Numbered from the stretch's first letter, positions 25,385 through 35,357 are shown. The stretch is 64,000 bases of DNA from CAVXXD01 sp963765625 (GCA_963765625.1 CAVXXD010000018.1:183310-247309), one strand, 5' to 3'. Translations and numbers: made by a program. The notes: a model not told the origin generated them from the letters alone.

Positions 25385-26842
25385 CTATACCACCTCCCGG
25401 TTGGCCGGAACCGCTTTCCAGAAGTAGAAAGAAATATCCAGCTTGGCGTCGTGAAATTTCTTGCGGAAGCTGAAATCGACGGGCATACCCACCGACAGAT
25501 CCTCCAGGACGCAGTCGGTGAAGTCCATCATGGTGCGCCCCCCGCCGTTGAACTGGACGGCGCCGTAGATGGCGGGCGGGTTGAGGGAGACAGCGAGGAG
25601 GTCCGAGGTGTAGGAGAAGATGGTGGCGCCGTTGTGGGAGAGATAGACCGGGTCCATCTGGTCGATGGCGCCGCAGTCCGGGTTGGCGCAGACCACCTGG
25701 GGCGGGTACTGCTGGGCGCCGCAGACGCGGCACTTGCTGCCCTGCAGGCTGTTGATGGCCTTGTGGTTGCGCCAGAAGAGGGTCCAGCGGGTGATGGTCT
25801 CGTCTTCTCCACGGATCCCCAGCTCGGCCGGGGCCATGTCCCGCCACACCAGGTACTTGATGTAGCTGTCCAGGTCACAGCGGTTGGCCAGCGACCTGGA
25901 GAAGCGGTCGCGCGGCTTCAGTTGTTCAATCGCGCCGGTCACTTCGAAGAAGAGAGCGTCGCAGCCGTTGCCGTAGCTGAGCAGCAGGATGCGGTCACCG
26001 GGGGAGGCTTCTTCCAGGGCCTTGGAGAGCATGAGGAGCGGATGGGCCGCCCCGGTGTCGCCCACCGTAGCCGACAGGTCGTCCACCACCTTGTCCGGCT
26101 CGAAACCCAGCTGCGCATTGATGGTCTTACGCGCCCCGCCGTAGTAGCAGGGGTAGACCACCTTGGCGAAATCGGCGGCGGTCAGGCCGTATTTGTCGAA
26201 CAGCCCCTGTATGGCCTGGGGGATGAACTTCTGGTAGCCCTCATCGCGTATCCATCGCTCCTCCCACTGCCGGTCGAACCTGGAGTCGGCGCCCCGCAGG
26301 TGGTCCACGAAATCGTGGGTCACGGAGAAGGAGCCCTTGTACTCGGCGATGACGTCGGAGTCGCTGACCAGCATGGCCGCCCCCGCGTCGCCGAAGTACA
26401 TCTCCTGCACCGAACCCATCTTGCCCAGGCGGTTGTCCCCGGCGCAGACGGCAGCCGAGCCGCCGTTGGCGGCCACGAACTCCAGAGCCGCCAGCAACGC
26501 GCTGGTGCCTGCCTTGAGAGACCCCGCGAAATCGGCGGACCGTATCTCCTCGCGCGCGCAGAGGGCCCCGGCCACGATGCCGGCGTTCTGCCTCTCCTTG
26601 TAAGGCGCGGTGGTGGAGGCGAAGTAGACGGCGTCGAGGCGGTCGAGGTCGAAGCCGTCGAGACAGGTGATGCCGGCCGAGACCGCCATGGTCAGGGCGT
26701 CCTCGTCGCAGTTGGCCACCGCCTTCTCCCCCTGGGCGTTCATCAGCAGGGCCGGCGCCAGCCACCCCATGGCCCCGAAGACGGCGAAGCGGTTCAGACG
26801 GTAGCGGGGAACGTACCCTCCATACGAGCTGATACCTACCAT
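25385..26842 (-). CDS. HMG-CoA-synthase-like domain fused to a DUF35 zinc-ribbon/OB domain
   Basis: A 485-residue fusion. Residues about 1-340 follow the HMG-CoA synthase / ketosynthase III fold (ISSYGGYVPRYRL, GDAGAAMLV, SATVGDTGAAHPLL, GDRILLLSYGNGCDALFF). Residues about 365-470 are DUF35, with a zinc ribbon (CRVCGAQQYPPQVVCANPDC) and an OB fold. The position of the catalytic Cys of archaeal synthases reads AGSLKAGTSAL, with Leu before KAGT, and no His is seen at VVYPCYYGGARK. Normal HMG-CoA synthesis is therefore doubtful, and it may support or partner the thiolase. It lies between the thiolase gene and a small Cys protein gene on one transcript. Confidence 0.83.
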   Translation of the reverse strand: MVGISSYGGYVPRYRLNRFAVFGAMGWLAPALLMNAQGEKAVANCDEDALTMAVSAGITCLDGFDLDRLDAVYFASTTAPYKERQNAGIVAGALCAREEIRSADFAGSLKAGTSALLAALEFVAANGGSAAVCAGDNRLGKMGSVQEMYFGDAGAAMLVSDSDVIAEYKGSFSVTHDFVDHLRGADSRFDRQWEERWIRDEGYQKFIPQAIQGLFDKYGLTAADFAKVVYPCYYGGARKTINAQLGFEPDKVVDDLSATVGDTGAAHPLLMLSKALEEASPGDRILLLSYGNGCDALFFEVTGAIEQLKPRDRFSRSLANRCDLDSYIKYLVWRDMAPAELGIRGEDETITRWTLFWRNHKAINSLQGSKCRVCGAQQYPPQVVCANPDCGAIDQMDPVYLSHNGATIFSYTSDLLAVSLNPPAIYGAVQFNGGGRTMMDFTDCVLEDLSVGMPVDFSFRKKFHDAKLDISFYFWKAVPANREVV

Positions 26843-26857
26843 TTCTTACCTCCCTTA

Positions 26858-27187
26858 TCACAGGAAATCGATCTGATGGAAATGATGGTGTTTGTTCTTC
26901 AGGATATCGGTTATCTCTCTCTGCTCGATCCCGTCAGAGATGCGCTCCACATCCGTTATCCAAGCCCCTTGAGAGTTCTGACGGCTCCTCAGCGAGGTGA
27001 CGTAACCCGGCACGGAGATGAGGCCCATGCCCCCGGGCCCGCAGCAGGACGTCTCAACCACGGCTACTTTTACAAGGTAGAGGATCTCGCGGCCCTGGTA
27101 GCCCAGCACGTTCTCCTCGAGGACCTTGTAGTAGCCCGCGATGGAGCGGACCTCTTCTCCCACTTCTACGTGAACGTATTCCGCCAT
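26858..27187 (-). CDS. Small conserved-looking protein of the thiolase operon
   Basis: A 109-residue protein with a central Cys-Cys motif, VVETSCCGPGGMGL, and a C-terminal His cluster (KNKHHHFHQIDF) that could bind metal. I do not recognise the family. It is the first gene of the operon with the HMG-CoA-synthase-like and thiolase genes (15 bases to the next start), so a role in the same acyl-CoA conversion is likely. ATG 27187 is preferred over ATG 27205 because it has a weak GAAAAGAG site. Confidence 0.6.
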   Translation of the reverse strand: MAEYVHVEVGEEVRSIAGYYKVLEENVLGYQGREILYLVKVAVVETSCCGPGGMGLISVPGYVTSLRSRQNSQGAWITDVERISDGIEQREITDILKNKHHHFHQIDFL

Positions 27188-27282
27188 AGCTCTTTTCCGG
27201 GACATACGCGGCAGCCGACAATACCATTCTAGCAGAAGCAGAGGGATTTATTTACTTACCGGACGGTTAAAGAAAAAAAGAA

Positions 27283-28746
27283 TTATTGCGGTTGCAGGGC
27301 GGACTCGCTGAAGGTGCAGTGGGGGTCCCACAGCAGCCATTCCTCGACGCCGGCGTCGTAGCAGGCCTGTATCTGGGCCGCCACCATCTCCGGGGTGTAG
27401 GGATGGAGATGGAGAAGTCCTGCAGCCAGGGGCGCAGTTTGCAGTTGGTCTCGGCCAGGTCCTTCTTGAAGTCCTCCAGGCTCAGGAATACGACGTCGTG
27501 GGGATTGGCCTCCGGCACGCTGATGTTGTACTCGCCCCGGTTGTAGTGGGAGGGGTAGACCATGGGGCAGAGGTAGTCCATGTACTGCCCGAGCGTGGTG
27601 ACGTCTTGCCCGATGCCCATGGTCCCCTGGTCGGAGGCGATGAGCCCGAAGACGTCGCCGGATATCTGTAAGCCCTCCGGCTTGAGGTTGTCCCGCAGGT
27701 AGGCGATGAATTCCGTGATCACCTGCTCCTTGGTGCGCCCGTCGTACTTGGGGAAGACGCAGGCGGTGACGTTGCCGTCGGAGGGGAAGCGCATGTAGTC
27801 GAACTGGATCTCCTTGTAGCCGTTAGCCCCCGCCTCCTTGGCGATGTCCACGATGTAGTTCCAGTTATCGATGTTGTAGGGGTCCAGGTAGGTGTAACCC
27901 TTGGGGTCCTTCCACAGGCCGCCGTACGGCGACCTGGATGGCCAGGTCGGTCCGTTTCTTGGGCATGACGTTGTCCTGGAAGCAGACCACCCGCCCGATG
28001 GTGTAGATGTCGTTGTACCAGCATTTGTCCATCACCTTGCCCAGGTTCATGCCGCTCTTGGGCATGTCGCTTCCCGCCTCGTCGGCCAGGGGTATGCGGC
28101 TGTCGTAGCCGATGTATCCGGTCTCGTCCTTGACGTCGATCTGCATGCCGTTGAGCTCGGTGCGGTTGACCAGGTCCACCATCTCCCCGAACAGGGTGGC
28201 GTCGGCGGCGTAGGATATGGAGACGTGGATGCCCTTGATCAAAGGGGGAGGGGTGGTGTTCAGGGCCAGCTCGCTCTGATTGCCCGCGGCGTCCACCGCC
28301 GTCAGCGTCACCACCGGGTAGTCGTAGCGGTTGACCTTGAAGTTGAACCCGCCCTCCTTGCCGAAGGACAGCTTGTTGCCCTCCAGAGTCAGGCCGGTCG
28401 CCCCTTCCACCCTGCCGTTGACCACGGTGGTGCCGTCGTCGGAGGGTGTCATCTCCTCCACCATCAATACCGGCGGCGTGGTGTCCATCAGGAACGCCAC
28501 CGACTTCTCCACCTTGCCCTTGTAGACCACGTCGAAGCGATGGTCGCCGTCGGCGTCGTCCAGGTCCAGCCGGAGGGTCTTGTCCTCCAGGGAAGCCTGC
28601 CCGGTGCGGTCCTCCCCGTCCAGGGTCACGGTCAGTTCGGCCGGGTCCACCTTCTTCCCGAAGATTACCTCCACCGGCACGGGGTTGACCGTTATGACCG
28701 ATTTGTTCTCCGGCGATATGCTGGAGATGAAGGGGGAGCGCATCAA
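27283..28746 (-). pseudogene. DUF4015 putative glycoside hydrolase, frame broken
   Basis: The pieces together give a DUF4015-type glycoside hydrolase: an N-terminal membrane segment and a beta-rich region, then the barrel with KGIHVSISYA, NGMQIDVKDETGYIGYDS, GGLWKDPKGYTYLDPYN, KEIQFDYMRFPSDG, GDVFGLIASD and MVYPSHYNRGEY. Frame breaks fall near 27928 and 27405. The true C-terminus reads YTPEMVAAQIQACYDAG...ALQPQ, ending at TAA 27283. The membrane segment (VGGIFLIVLLVLLM) continues upstream in frame to about 28860 with no normal start codon. The protein probably acts outside the cell on polysaccharide. Given the neighbours, sequence errors are more likely than decay. Confidence 0.7.
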
Positions 28747-28850
28747 CAGGACGAGCAGGACGATGAGGAATATCCCCCCGACGACGGAGCCCAGGGTGAC
28801 CCAGCCGCGGCGGGTGATATTGAGCTGGTTGATGTTGAGCTGGGGGGATC

Positions 28851-30110
28851 TCAGCCCGGACTTGTGCTTAAGCTGGACTGGCGGGCCTGAACGGTGGGCT
28901 GCTCGCTGAACTTGCCGGTCACCTTGTGGGAGACCGCGCCGGTCATCCGGCGCAGCCTGCGCTTGTGGGAGAATATCTTCTTGTTGGACCGGCTGTGTAC
29001 ATCCTCAATAAGTCCTGACCGCTTGTCCCCCAGTGATTCCTGCTTGATGCGGGGCTGGACATGCTTGGGTATGGTGATGACAGCGGGGTCGCCGTCACTG
29101 CGGTAGCGGCGCTCCGGGTTGTCGCGGAAGTACTGGATCCACCAGTCCGAACCGACACTGCCTTCCTTGTGGGAGAGGGCCAGGGCCTGGACCCGCGGCA
29201 GGCGCATGGGATTGAACTCGCGGTCGTTGGGGGCGGGAGCCGGGTTGGAGCCGACCAGCAGGGAGGCGACGAAGTTGTAGGTGGTTTCGCCGCTGGTGCC
29301 CGAGGCCAGCACCGACTGCTCCTTGGGTTCCTCGCCCAGGGGAAGGGCGATGCTCTTCTCCTCGTAGCCGGGCAGGTATTTCCGGACGATATCGATGTTG
29401 CCGGCGATCTCCTGGGTGGCTTTCTCCGGCGTGATCTTGCTCAGGGCGGCGTGGCTGACGGTGTGGTTGCCGATGTCGTAGCCGTGTTCGGCCAGGTACT
29501 TCAGCTTCATCTCGATGTATTCGTCCTGCCCGAAGAGGACGGGCAGGACGTAGAAGGTGGCGGTCATGTTGAAGTCGGGGTGTTCTGCTGGAGAACTCCT
29601 CCATGATGCCGACGGCGCAGGTGGGGTCGATGACCGGCTGGTCGTTCTCCACGATGTAGGTGAACTGGCTGGGGGTGGAGTCGTCGAAGGTGATGAGCAC
29701 CGGGGTGTAGCCGGCCGCGACGGTGACGTTGTTGGTGACGTAGTCCTTGAGGGGGATGCAGCGGTAGCCCTCGTTGTAGAGGGTCTCCAGGTCAGCCGAG
29801 GAAGTTTTCGGGGCTGCGCGTCCATCTGCCGTAGTTGGTGCTGGCGTCCGCGGGCCCGATGATTGTGGTACTCCAGCACCATCACGGTGCCCATCTCGTT
29901 GACCTTGAGCCGGTTGAACTCGGCTACGCCGCTCGATCCCAGCACCGCCATGCCGCCGACGGGGCTCGAACCGCCGCCCCCGGCGACCAGGGCGATGACG
30001 AGGACAACAGTCACCAGAAGCGACGACGGCCACTATGCCGTAAAAACGTGGTGTGACTTGAGCCCCTGGGCTGCCGGCCTGCTTCTTCTTGCCGTCCGCA
30101 TCTCTTCCAT
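28851..30110 (-). pseudogene. Membrane-anchored polysaccharide deacetylase, frame broken
   Basis: The fragments join to a NodB-type deacetylase with an N-terminal membrane segment (TVVLVIALVAGG). The core includes VMVLEYH, NFLADLETLYNEGY, TPVLITFDDSTPSQF (metal-binding Asp pair), TATFYVLPVLF and DIGNHTVSHAALSKI (metal-binding His pair). Breaks lie near 29862, 29792 and 29585, and an in-frame TAG lies near 30034 between the start and the membrane segment. The probable start is ATG 30110 behind GGAGGAG. It would remove acetyl groups from wall or surface polysaccharide, and it precedes the DUF4015 hydrolase on the same strand, probably as one operon. Confidence 0.7.
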
Positions 30111-30303
30111 GCCATCTCCTCCATCGATTATTCGCTGTTAGTGTAAACATCGCCTGTGATTTTTTCAAATTACGGGATGGCGACCATGATATTCGACATC
30201 GCAGACCAAGATCTTTGTTCCCATCCCCGGTAAGCGGAAGCGGGAGCGACGGGGCTGTTGTGAGGAAAATACGGGGAGAGAAAAGGCTCCGAGGACGAAA
30301 AAA

Positions 30304-31597
30304 CTACTTCTTCTCCCACTTCTCGAGGTAGGCGACCTTGGAGAGGGTGGAGCCGGCCTGGATCTCGCCCGCAGGCGGTTCTCCTTCTCCAGCACGTCCA
30401 TGGCCCGGTTGGCGATCTCCACCACCTTGTCGCGGGGGATGACCATCACTCCGTCGTCGTCGCCCACGATCCAGTCGCCCGGGAAGACCCGGATCCGCCC
30501 ACCATGACCGGCACGTTGATCTCCCCGAAGCCCTTGGGCTCGCCCGCGTTGGGCATGGCCAGGCGGCTGAAAGCGGGGAAGGCCAGTTGGCGGATATCCG
30601 GGGTGTCCCGGATGGCACCGTCGATCACCACTCCCGCGGCCTTCTGCTGGATGGCCAGTGGGTGGCCAGTTCTCCCCAGAGGGCCGGCCCGGAACCGGTG
30701 ACGTCGATGACCAGCACGTCGCCGTCTTTGGCCAGGTCGATGGCCTCGACCGGCTTGGACCAGTCGCCCGGGTAGGCGCGTACGGTGATGGCGGGCCCTA
30801 CCATGTGGAAGCCGGGCCTGATGGGCATGATGCCCTCCATGGCCCGCTGGCGCGGTGCATGGCGTCGGAGATGTTGGCGGTGGAGACCCGCTCCAGCACG
30901 TCGCGGACGTTCTCCAGGTTGACGCGCCGGTAGAGGTCGGTTCGACCGCTTCGCCGGTGAGCATGGCCTGCTTGATCTCCCGGGTCGCCTGGGTGGCGTC
31001 CCTGCTCTTGGTGATGGCGCCGCCCACGATGATGATGCTCGGCGCCGTTCTTTACCGCCCGGGCCGCCGTCTCCGAGTTGATGCCCCCGGCTACCGCCAC
31101 GGGGATGTTGACCGAGTTGGCCACCACCTTGAGGCGCTCGAAGGGGTCTCCGCCATGCATCTGCACGTCGATGGCGGTGTGCACGGCGATGTAATGGGCC
31201 CCCGCCGCCTCGGCCGCCCGGGCCCGTTCGGCCGGGTCGCGCACCTCGATCAGGTCGACGACGATCTCCGCCCCGTAGTTGTTGGCCGCGTCCACGCACT
31301 CGCGCACGGTGGCGTCGGAGGCCGCTCCCAGCACGTCGATGATGTTGGCGCCGGCCTTGGCCGCCGCTTCCACCTCGGCCCGGCCCGCGTCCATGGTCTT
31401 CATGTCCGCGATGATCACGTGGTTGGGGAAGCGCCGGCGCAGGCGCGCACGGCGTTTAGACCCTCGCTCTTGATGAGGGGCGTGCCGCGCCTCGATCCAG
31501 TCCGCGCCACCCGCGATCGCTTCCTCGGCCACCTTGAGGGCGCGTTCGAGTCGACGAAGTCGAGCGCTACCTGCAGTACCGGTTCATCTATTCTCAT
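30304..31597 (-). pseudogene. Hexulose-6-phosphate synthase / RraA-like fusion, frame broken
   Basis: The fragments reconstruct a protein of about 430 residues. The first half is 3-hexulose-6-phosphate synthase, which joins formaldehyde to ribulose 5-phosphate or runs in reverse to supply ribulose phosphate (VLQVALDFVD, GTPLIKSEGLNAVR, IIADMKTMDAGRAE, AVAGGINSETAARAVKNGA). The second half is RraA-like (NISDAMHR, PAITVRAYPGDW, VIDGAIRDTPDI, GDDDGVMVIPRDKV). This fusion is known from archaea. At least eight single-base shifts are spread from 31548 to 30370 with the coding sense otherwise preserved, which points to sequence error. TATAAT ends 6 bases before the ATG, so the message may be leaderless. 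Confidence 0.75.
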
Positions 31598-31603
31598 GAG
31601 ACG

Positions 31604-31609
31604 ATTATA
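31604..31609 (-). promoter_or_regulatory. -10 box six bases before the start of the HPS-RraA gene
   Basis: The minus strand reads TATAATCGTCTCATG. A start point about 7 bases after the box would fall on or next to the A of the ATG, giving a leaderless message, as is common in actinobacteria. No ribosome site is present. No clear -35 is seen. Confidence 0.4.
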
Positions 31610-31714
31610 TATGCCCCGGGACCGCGCCGCTAGCCGTCAATCGTCCGGTTCGTGATAGAATATTCATCATCAAATCAGAAGAAGAGGTTGGAGCCATGCT
31701 GATAGAAAGACAAC

Positions 31715-33010
31715 ATGAAGAAATTGATGATCGGGCAGATCGGCTGCGGCACGGTGGGTTCCGGCGTGGTGGAGATACTCACCCGCAACCGGGAGAGTAA
31801 TCGCCAACCGTACCGGCTGCGACATCGAGATGAAGAAGATCGCGGTGCGTTCCTTCGACGACCCGCGTTTCATCGAGGTCGAAGCAGGACAAGCTTACCG
31901 AGAACGGGTCGAGGACGTCCTCTGCGACCCCGAGATAGACATCGTGGTGGAGCTGATGGGCGGGGTGGATCCGGCCCGCGCCTTCATCACCCGGGCCATC
32001 GAGGAAGGCAAGCACGTGGTCACCGCTAACAAGGCGCTGATCAGCACCCACGGCGGCGAGCTGCTGGACCTGGCCGAAGCCAGGGCCTGGCCATCGCCTT
32101 CGAGGCCAGCGTGGGCGGGGGCATCCCCATCCTGCACCCCTTGAAAGAAGGCCTGGCCGGCAACACCGTCACGGAGATACTGGGCATCGTCAACGGGACC
32201 ACCAACTACATATTGAGCCGCATGAGCGCAGGACGGCCTCCCCTTCGATGAGGCGCTGGCCCAGGCCCAGGCAGCTCGGCTATGCCGAAGCCGACCCCTC
32301 CGCCGACGTGGAGGGCAGGGACGCCGCGGCCAAGCTGGCCATCCTCGCCTCCATCGCCTTCAACGTGCGGGTGAAGATGGACGACGTCTACACCGAGGGG
32401 ATCTCCCGCCTGACCACGGAGGACATCCACTTCGCCAACGAACTGGGCTACGTCATCAAGCTGCTGGCCATCGCCAAGAACGACCCCGACGGCATCAGCG
32501 TGCGGGTGCACCCCACCATGATCCCGCACAGCCACCCCCTGGCCGCGGTGAAGGACGTCTTCAACGCGGTGTTCGTGCACGGCGACGCGGTGGGGGACCT
32601 GATGTTCTACGGCCGCGGCGCGGGCAGCCTGCCGGCGGCCAGCGCGGTGGTGGGCGACATCATCTACGTGGCCCGCTCCATCCTCAGCGGCGGCCGCGGG
32701 CTGGGATGCACCTGCTACGACACAGCGGCCCGTGAAGGACATGGGGGAGACAGTCTCCCGTTATTACATGCTCTTCGACGTGCCCGACCAGCCCGGGGTG
32801 CTGGCCAGTATCGCGGGGGCGTTCGCGGAGAACGAGGTGAGCATCAAGTCGGTGATCCAGCACGGCACCGGGCATAAGGCCCGCATCGTCCTGATCACCC
32901 ATACCGTAAAAGAAGAGAGTATTCGAGCGGCCATCCGGGGCCTGGAAGCCCTGCCCTCCATCAAGCAGGTCACCAGCGTCATCCGGGTGGAGGACAGCGA
33001 GGGGGATTGA
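31715..33010 (+). pseudogene. hom: Homoserine dehydrogenase with ACT domain, frame broken
   Basis: The reading frames join to a full homoserine dehydrogenase: nucleotide-binding GQIGCGTVGSGVVEIL, the catalytic region VVELMGGVDPARAF, HVVTANKALISTHG, FEASVGGGIPILHPLKEGL, GIVNGTTNYILSRM and GYAEADPSADVEGRDAAAK, and then a C-terminal ACT domain (MLFDVPDQPGVLASIAGAFAENEVSIKS). It reduces aspartate semialdehyde to homoserine, and the ACT domain suggests threonine feedback. Breaks lie near 31797, 32088, 32226, 32272 and 32720. Each restores the family sequence in a new frame without in-frame stops. An essential biosynthetic gene is unlikely to be dead, so sequence errors are inferred. Confidence 0.8.
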
Positions 33011-33064
33011 CCATGGTCGACCGGAAGGAATGGCGGGGCGTTATCGAGAGCTTACCGGGAGTTC

Positions 33065-34075
33065 ATGCCGGTGACCGATTCCACCCCCGTGGTCACCCTG
33101 CTGGAGGGCAATACCCCGCTGATCAAGGCGGAGTACATCAGCCGGGAACTGGGAGCCAAGGTCTATCTCAAGTATGAGGGGCTCAACCCCACCGGTTCTT
33201 TCAAGGACCGCGGCATGACCATGGCCATCTCCAAGGCCTGCGAAGAGAACGCCAAGGCGGTCATCTGCGCTTCCACCGGCAACACCTCGGCCTCGGCCGC
33301 CGCCTATTCGGCGCGCGCCGGGCTGGACTGCGTGGTGCTCATCCCCGAGAAGGCCATCGCCCTGGGCAAGCTGGCCCAGGCCCTCATCCACGGGGCCAAG
33401 GTGGTGGCGATACGGGGCAACTTCGACCAGGCGCTGGAGCTGGTGAAGGAAGTCTCGGAGAAATACCCCATCGTGCTGGTCAACTCGCTCAACCCCTATC
33501 GCATCGAGGGGCAGAAGTCCGGCTCATTCGAGATCTGCGACACCCTGGGAAGCCCGCCCGACTACCACTTCATCCCGGTGGGCAACGCCGGCAACATCAC
33601 CGCCTACTGGAAGGGCTACCTGGAGTATAAGCAGGCCGGGCGCATCGACAGCCTGCCCCGCATGATCGGCTGGCAGGCGGAAGGCGCCGCCCCCATCGTC
33701 CGTGGCCACGTGGTCGAGAACCCCGAGACCATCGCCACGGCCATCCGCATCGGTAACCCCGCTTCCTGGAAGAAGGCGGTAGCCGCGGCGGAGGAGTCGC
33801 AGGGCCTCATCGACATGGTCACCGACGACGAGATCCTCACCGCTTACAAGCTGCTGGCCCGCCGCGAGGGAGTCTTCTGCGAGCCTGCCTCGGCCGCCTC
33901 AGTGGCCGGATTGTACAAATACTTTCAGCGGGGCCTGCTCGAGGGCGGTTCCACCGTGGTCTGCATTCTCACCGGCCACGGCCTCAAGGACCCCGACCGT
34001 GCCGTCAAGGTGGTGGAGCAGCCTGCCAGCATCGAGGCTGACCGCGATGCCCTGCTGGAGTTCCTCGGCTTCTAA
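33065..34075 (+). CDS. thrC: Threonine synthase
   Basis: A PLP enzyme converting O-phosphohomoserine to threonine, 336 residues in the intact frame. The PLP lysine is in NPTGSFKDRGM, the substrate loop is STGNTSASAAAYSARAG, and the phosphate-binding HFIPVGNAGNITAYWKGY and CILTGHGLKDPD are present. The real start is probably ATG 33013: from there the frame reads MVDRKEWRGVIES, and an extra T near 33050 (AGCTTACC for AGCTACC) shifts it, after which YREFMPVTD continues. Counting that, the protein has about 353 residues. It lies 2 bases behind hom and 2 bases before the proposed homoserine kinase. Confidence 0.93.
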   Translation: MPVTDSTPVVTLLEGNTPLIKAEYISRELGAKVYLKYEGLNPTGSFKDRGMTMAISKACEENAKAVICASTGNTSASAAAYSARAGLDCVVLIPEKAIALGKLAQALIHGAKVVAIRGNFDQALELVKEVSEKYPIVLVNSLNPYRIEGQKSGSFEICDTLGSPPDYHFIPVGNAGNITAYWKGYLEYKQAGRIDSLPRMIGWQAEGAAPIVRGHVVENPETIATAIRIGNPASWKKAVAAAEESQGLIDMVTDDEILTAYKLLARREGVFCEPASAASVAGLYKYFQRGLLEGGSTVVCILTGHGLKDPDRAVKVVEQPASIEADRDALLEFLGF

Positions 34076-34077
34076 CC

Positions 34078-35268
34078 ATGAGAAAATACGTCATCATCGT
34101 GCCGGACGGGGCCGCCGACCATCCCCTGGAGGAACTGCGCGGCCGGACCCCCCTGGAGGCGGCCAACCTGCCCAACATGGATTTCATCGCCCAGGCCGGC
34201 GTCTGCGGCACCGCCCTTACTGTGCCGGAAGGCCTGCCGGCTGGCTCCGACGTGGCCAACCTCTCGCTGCTGGGTTACGACCCAAGCACCTATTACTGCG
34301 GCCGCGGCCCGCTGGAAGCCGCCAGCCTGGGCGTGGAGATAGGCGAGGGCGAGTACGCCTTCCGCTGCAACCTTATCACCGTGGAGGACGAACGCATCGC
34401 CGACTACAGCGCCGGCCACGTGACCACCGCGGAAGCCCGCGAGCTGATAGAAGCGGTGGAGGCGGAGCTAGGCGGCCCCGGTGTCCATTTCCATCCCGGC
34501 ATAAGCTACCGCCACCTGCTGGTCATCGGGGGCGACTTCTCGGAAACCGCCTGTACCCCGCCCCACGACGTGGTGGGGAGCCCATTGAAAGAAGTGGAGC
34601 CGCGCGGCCCCGGCGCGGAGGTTCTTATAGAGCTGATCGAGAAATCGCGCGAGGTGCTGGAGGACCACCCGGTAAACCGGGCCCGCCGCGAGGCGGGGAA
34701 GCACCCTGCCAACCGCATCTGGTTCTGGGGCCAGGGAAAAAGCCCGGGCATGCCCACCCTGCGCGAGCGCTACGGCTTAAGCGGCGCGGCCATCACCGCC
34801 GTGGACCTCATCCGGGGCCTGGCCATTCTTTCCGGGATGGACCCCATCGACGTGCCCGGGGCCACCGGCTATTTCGATACCGACTACGAAAATAAAGCAT
34901 TCTATGCCGCGCGGGCACTCAGGGACCACGACCTGGTCTTTGTCCACGTGGAGGCCCCGGACGAGGCCAGCCACGAGGGCCTGTTGGAGGAGAAGATCAG
35001 GGCCTTGCAGAACATCGACCGGGTAATCGTCTGCCGCATGCTGGACGAACTGGCCCGCCTCGGTGTCGATTACCGAATCCTGGTGCTCCCCGACCACCCC
35101 ACCCCCATCTCCATCCGCACCCACGTCGCCGAGTCCGTCCCCTTCGCGTTGTACTACCCCGGCGTCACGCCGGACGGCGGCACCTCCTTCAGCGAGAAGG
35201 GCGTGTCCACCGGCACCTGGCGCGACTACCCCGCCTGGGACCTCCTCGACCTGCTCACCTCGGAATAA
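34078..35268 (+). CDS. Cofactor-independent phosphoglycerate mutase family, proposed homoserine kinase
   Basis: A 396-residue member of the alkaline-phosphatase superfamily, archaeal ApgM type. Visible metal and active-site motifs are VPDGAADHP, GSDVANLSLLGYDP (with the nucleophile Ser), VHVEAPDEASHEG and LVLPDHPTP. In many genomes this subfamily lies beside hom and thrC where no normal thrB exists and is annotated as a proposed homoserine kinase. The order hom-thrC-this gene, with 2-base gaps, fits exactly, so phosphorylation of homoserine is the preferred inference. Phosphoglycerate mutase activity remains possible, and notable, because phosphoglycerate enzymes follow at 37 kb. Confidence 0.88.
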   Translation: MRKYVIIVPDGAADHPLEELRGRTPLEAANLPNMDFIAQAGVCGTALTVPEGLPAGSDVANLSLLGYDPSTYYCGRGPLEAASLGVEIGEGEYAFRCNLITVEDERIADYSAGHVTTAEARELIEAVEAELGGPGVHFHPGISYRHLLVIGGDFSETACTPPHDVVGSPLKEVEPRGPGAEVLIELIEKSREVLEDHPVNRARREAGKHPANRIWFWGQGKSPGMPTLRERYGLSGAAITAVDLIRGLAILSGMDPIDVPGATGYFDTDYENKAFYAARALRDHDLVFVHVEAPDEASHEGLLEEKIRALQNIDRVIVCRMLDELARLGVDYRILVLPDHPTPISIRTHVAESVPFALYYPGVTPDGGTSFSEKGVSTGTWRDYPAWDLLDLLTSE

Positions 35269-35357
35269 CCTCGAAGGCCGGCTTCCCTCGCAAACCTTAT
35301 ATATATTCTTATGTATGGTAATATTGTTATAGTAAGGCGAAGCTAGAAAGGTAAGGC

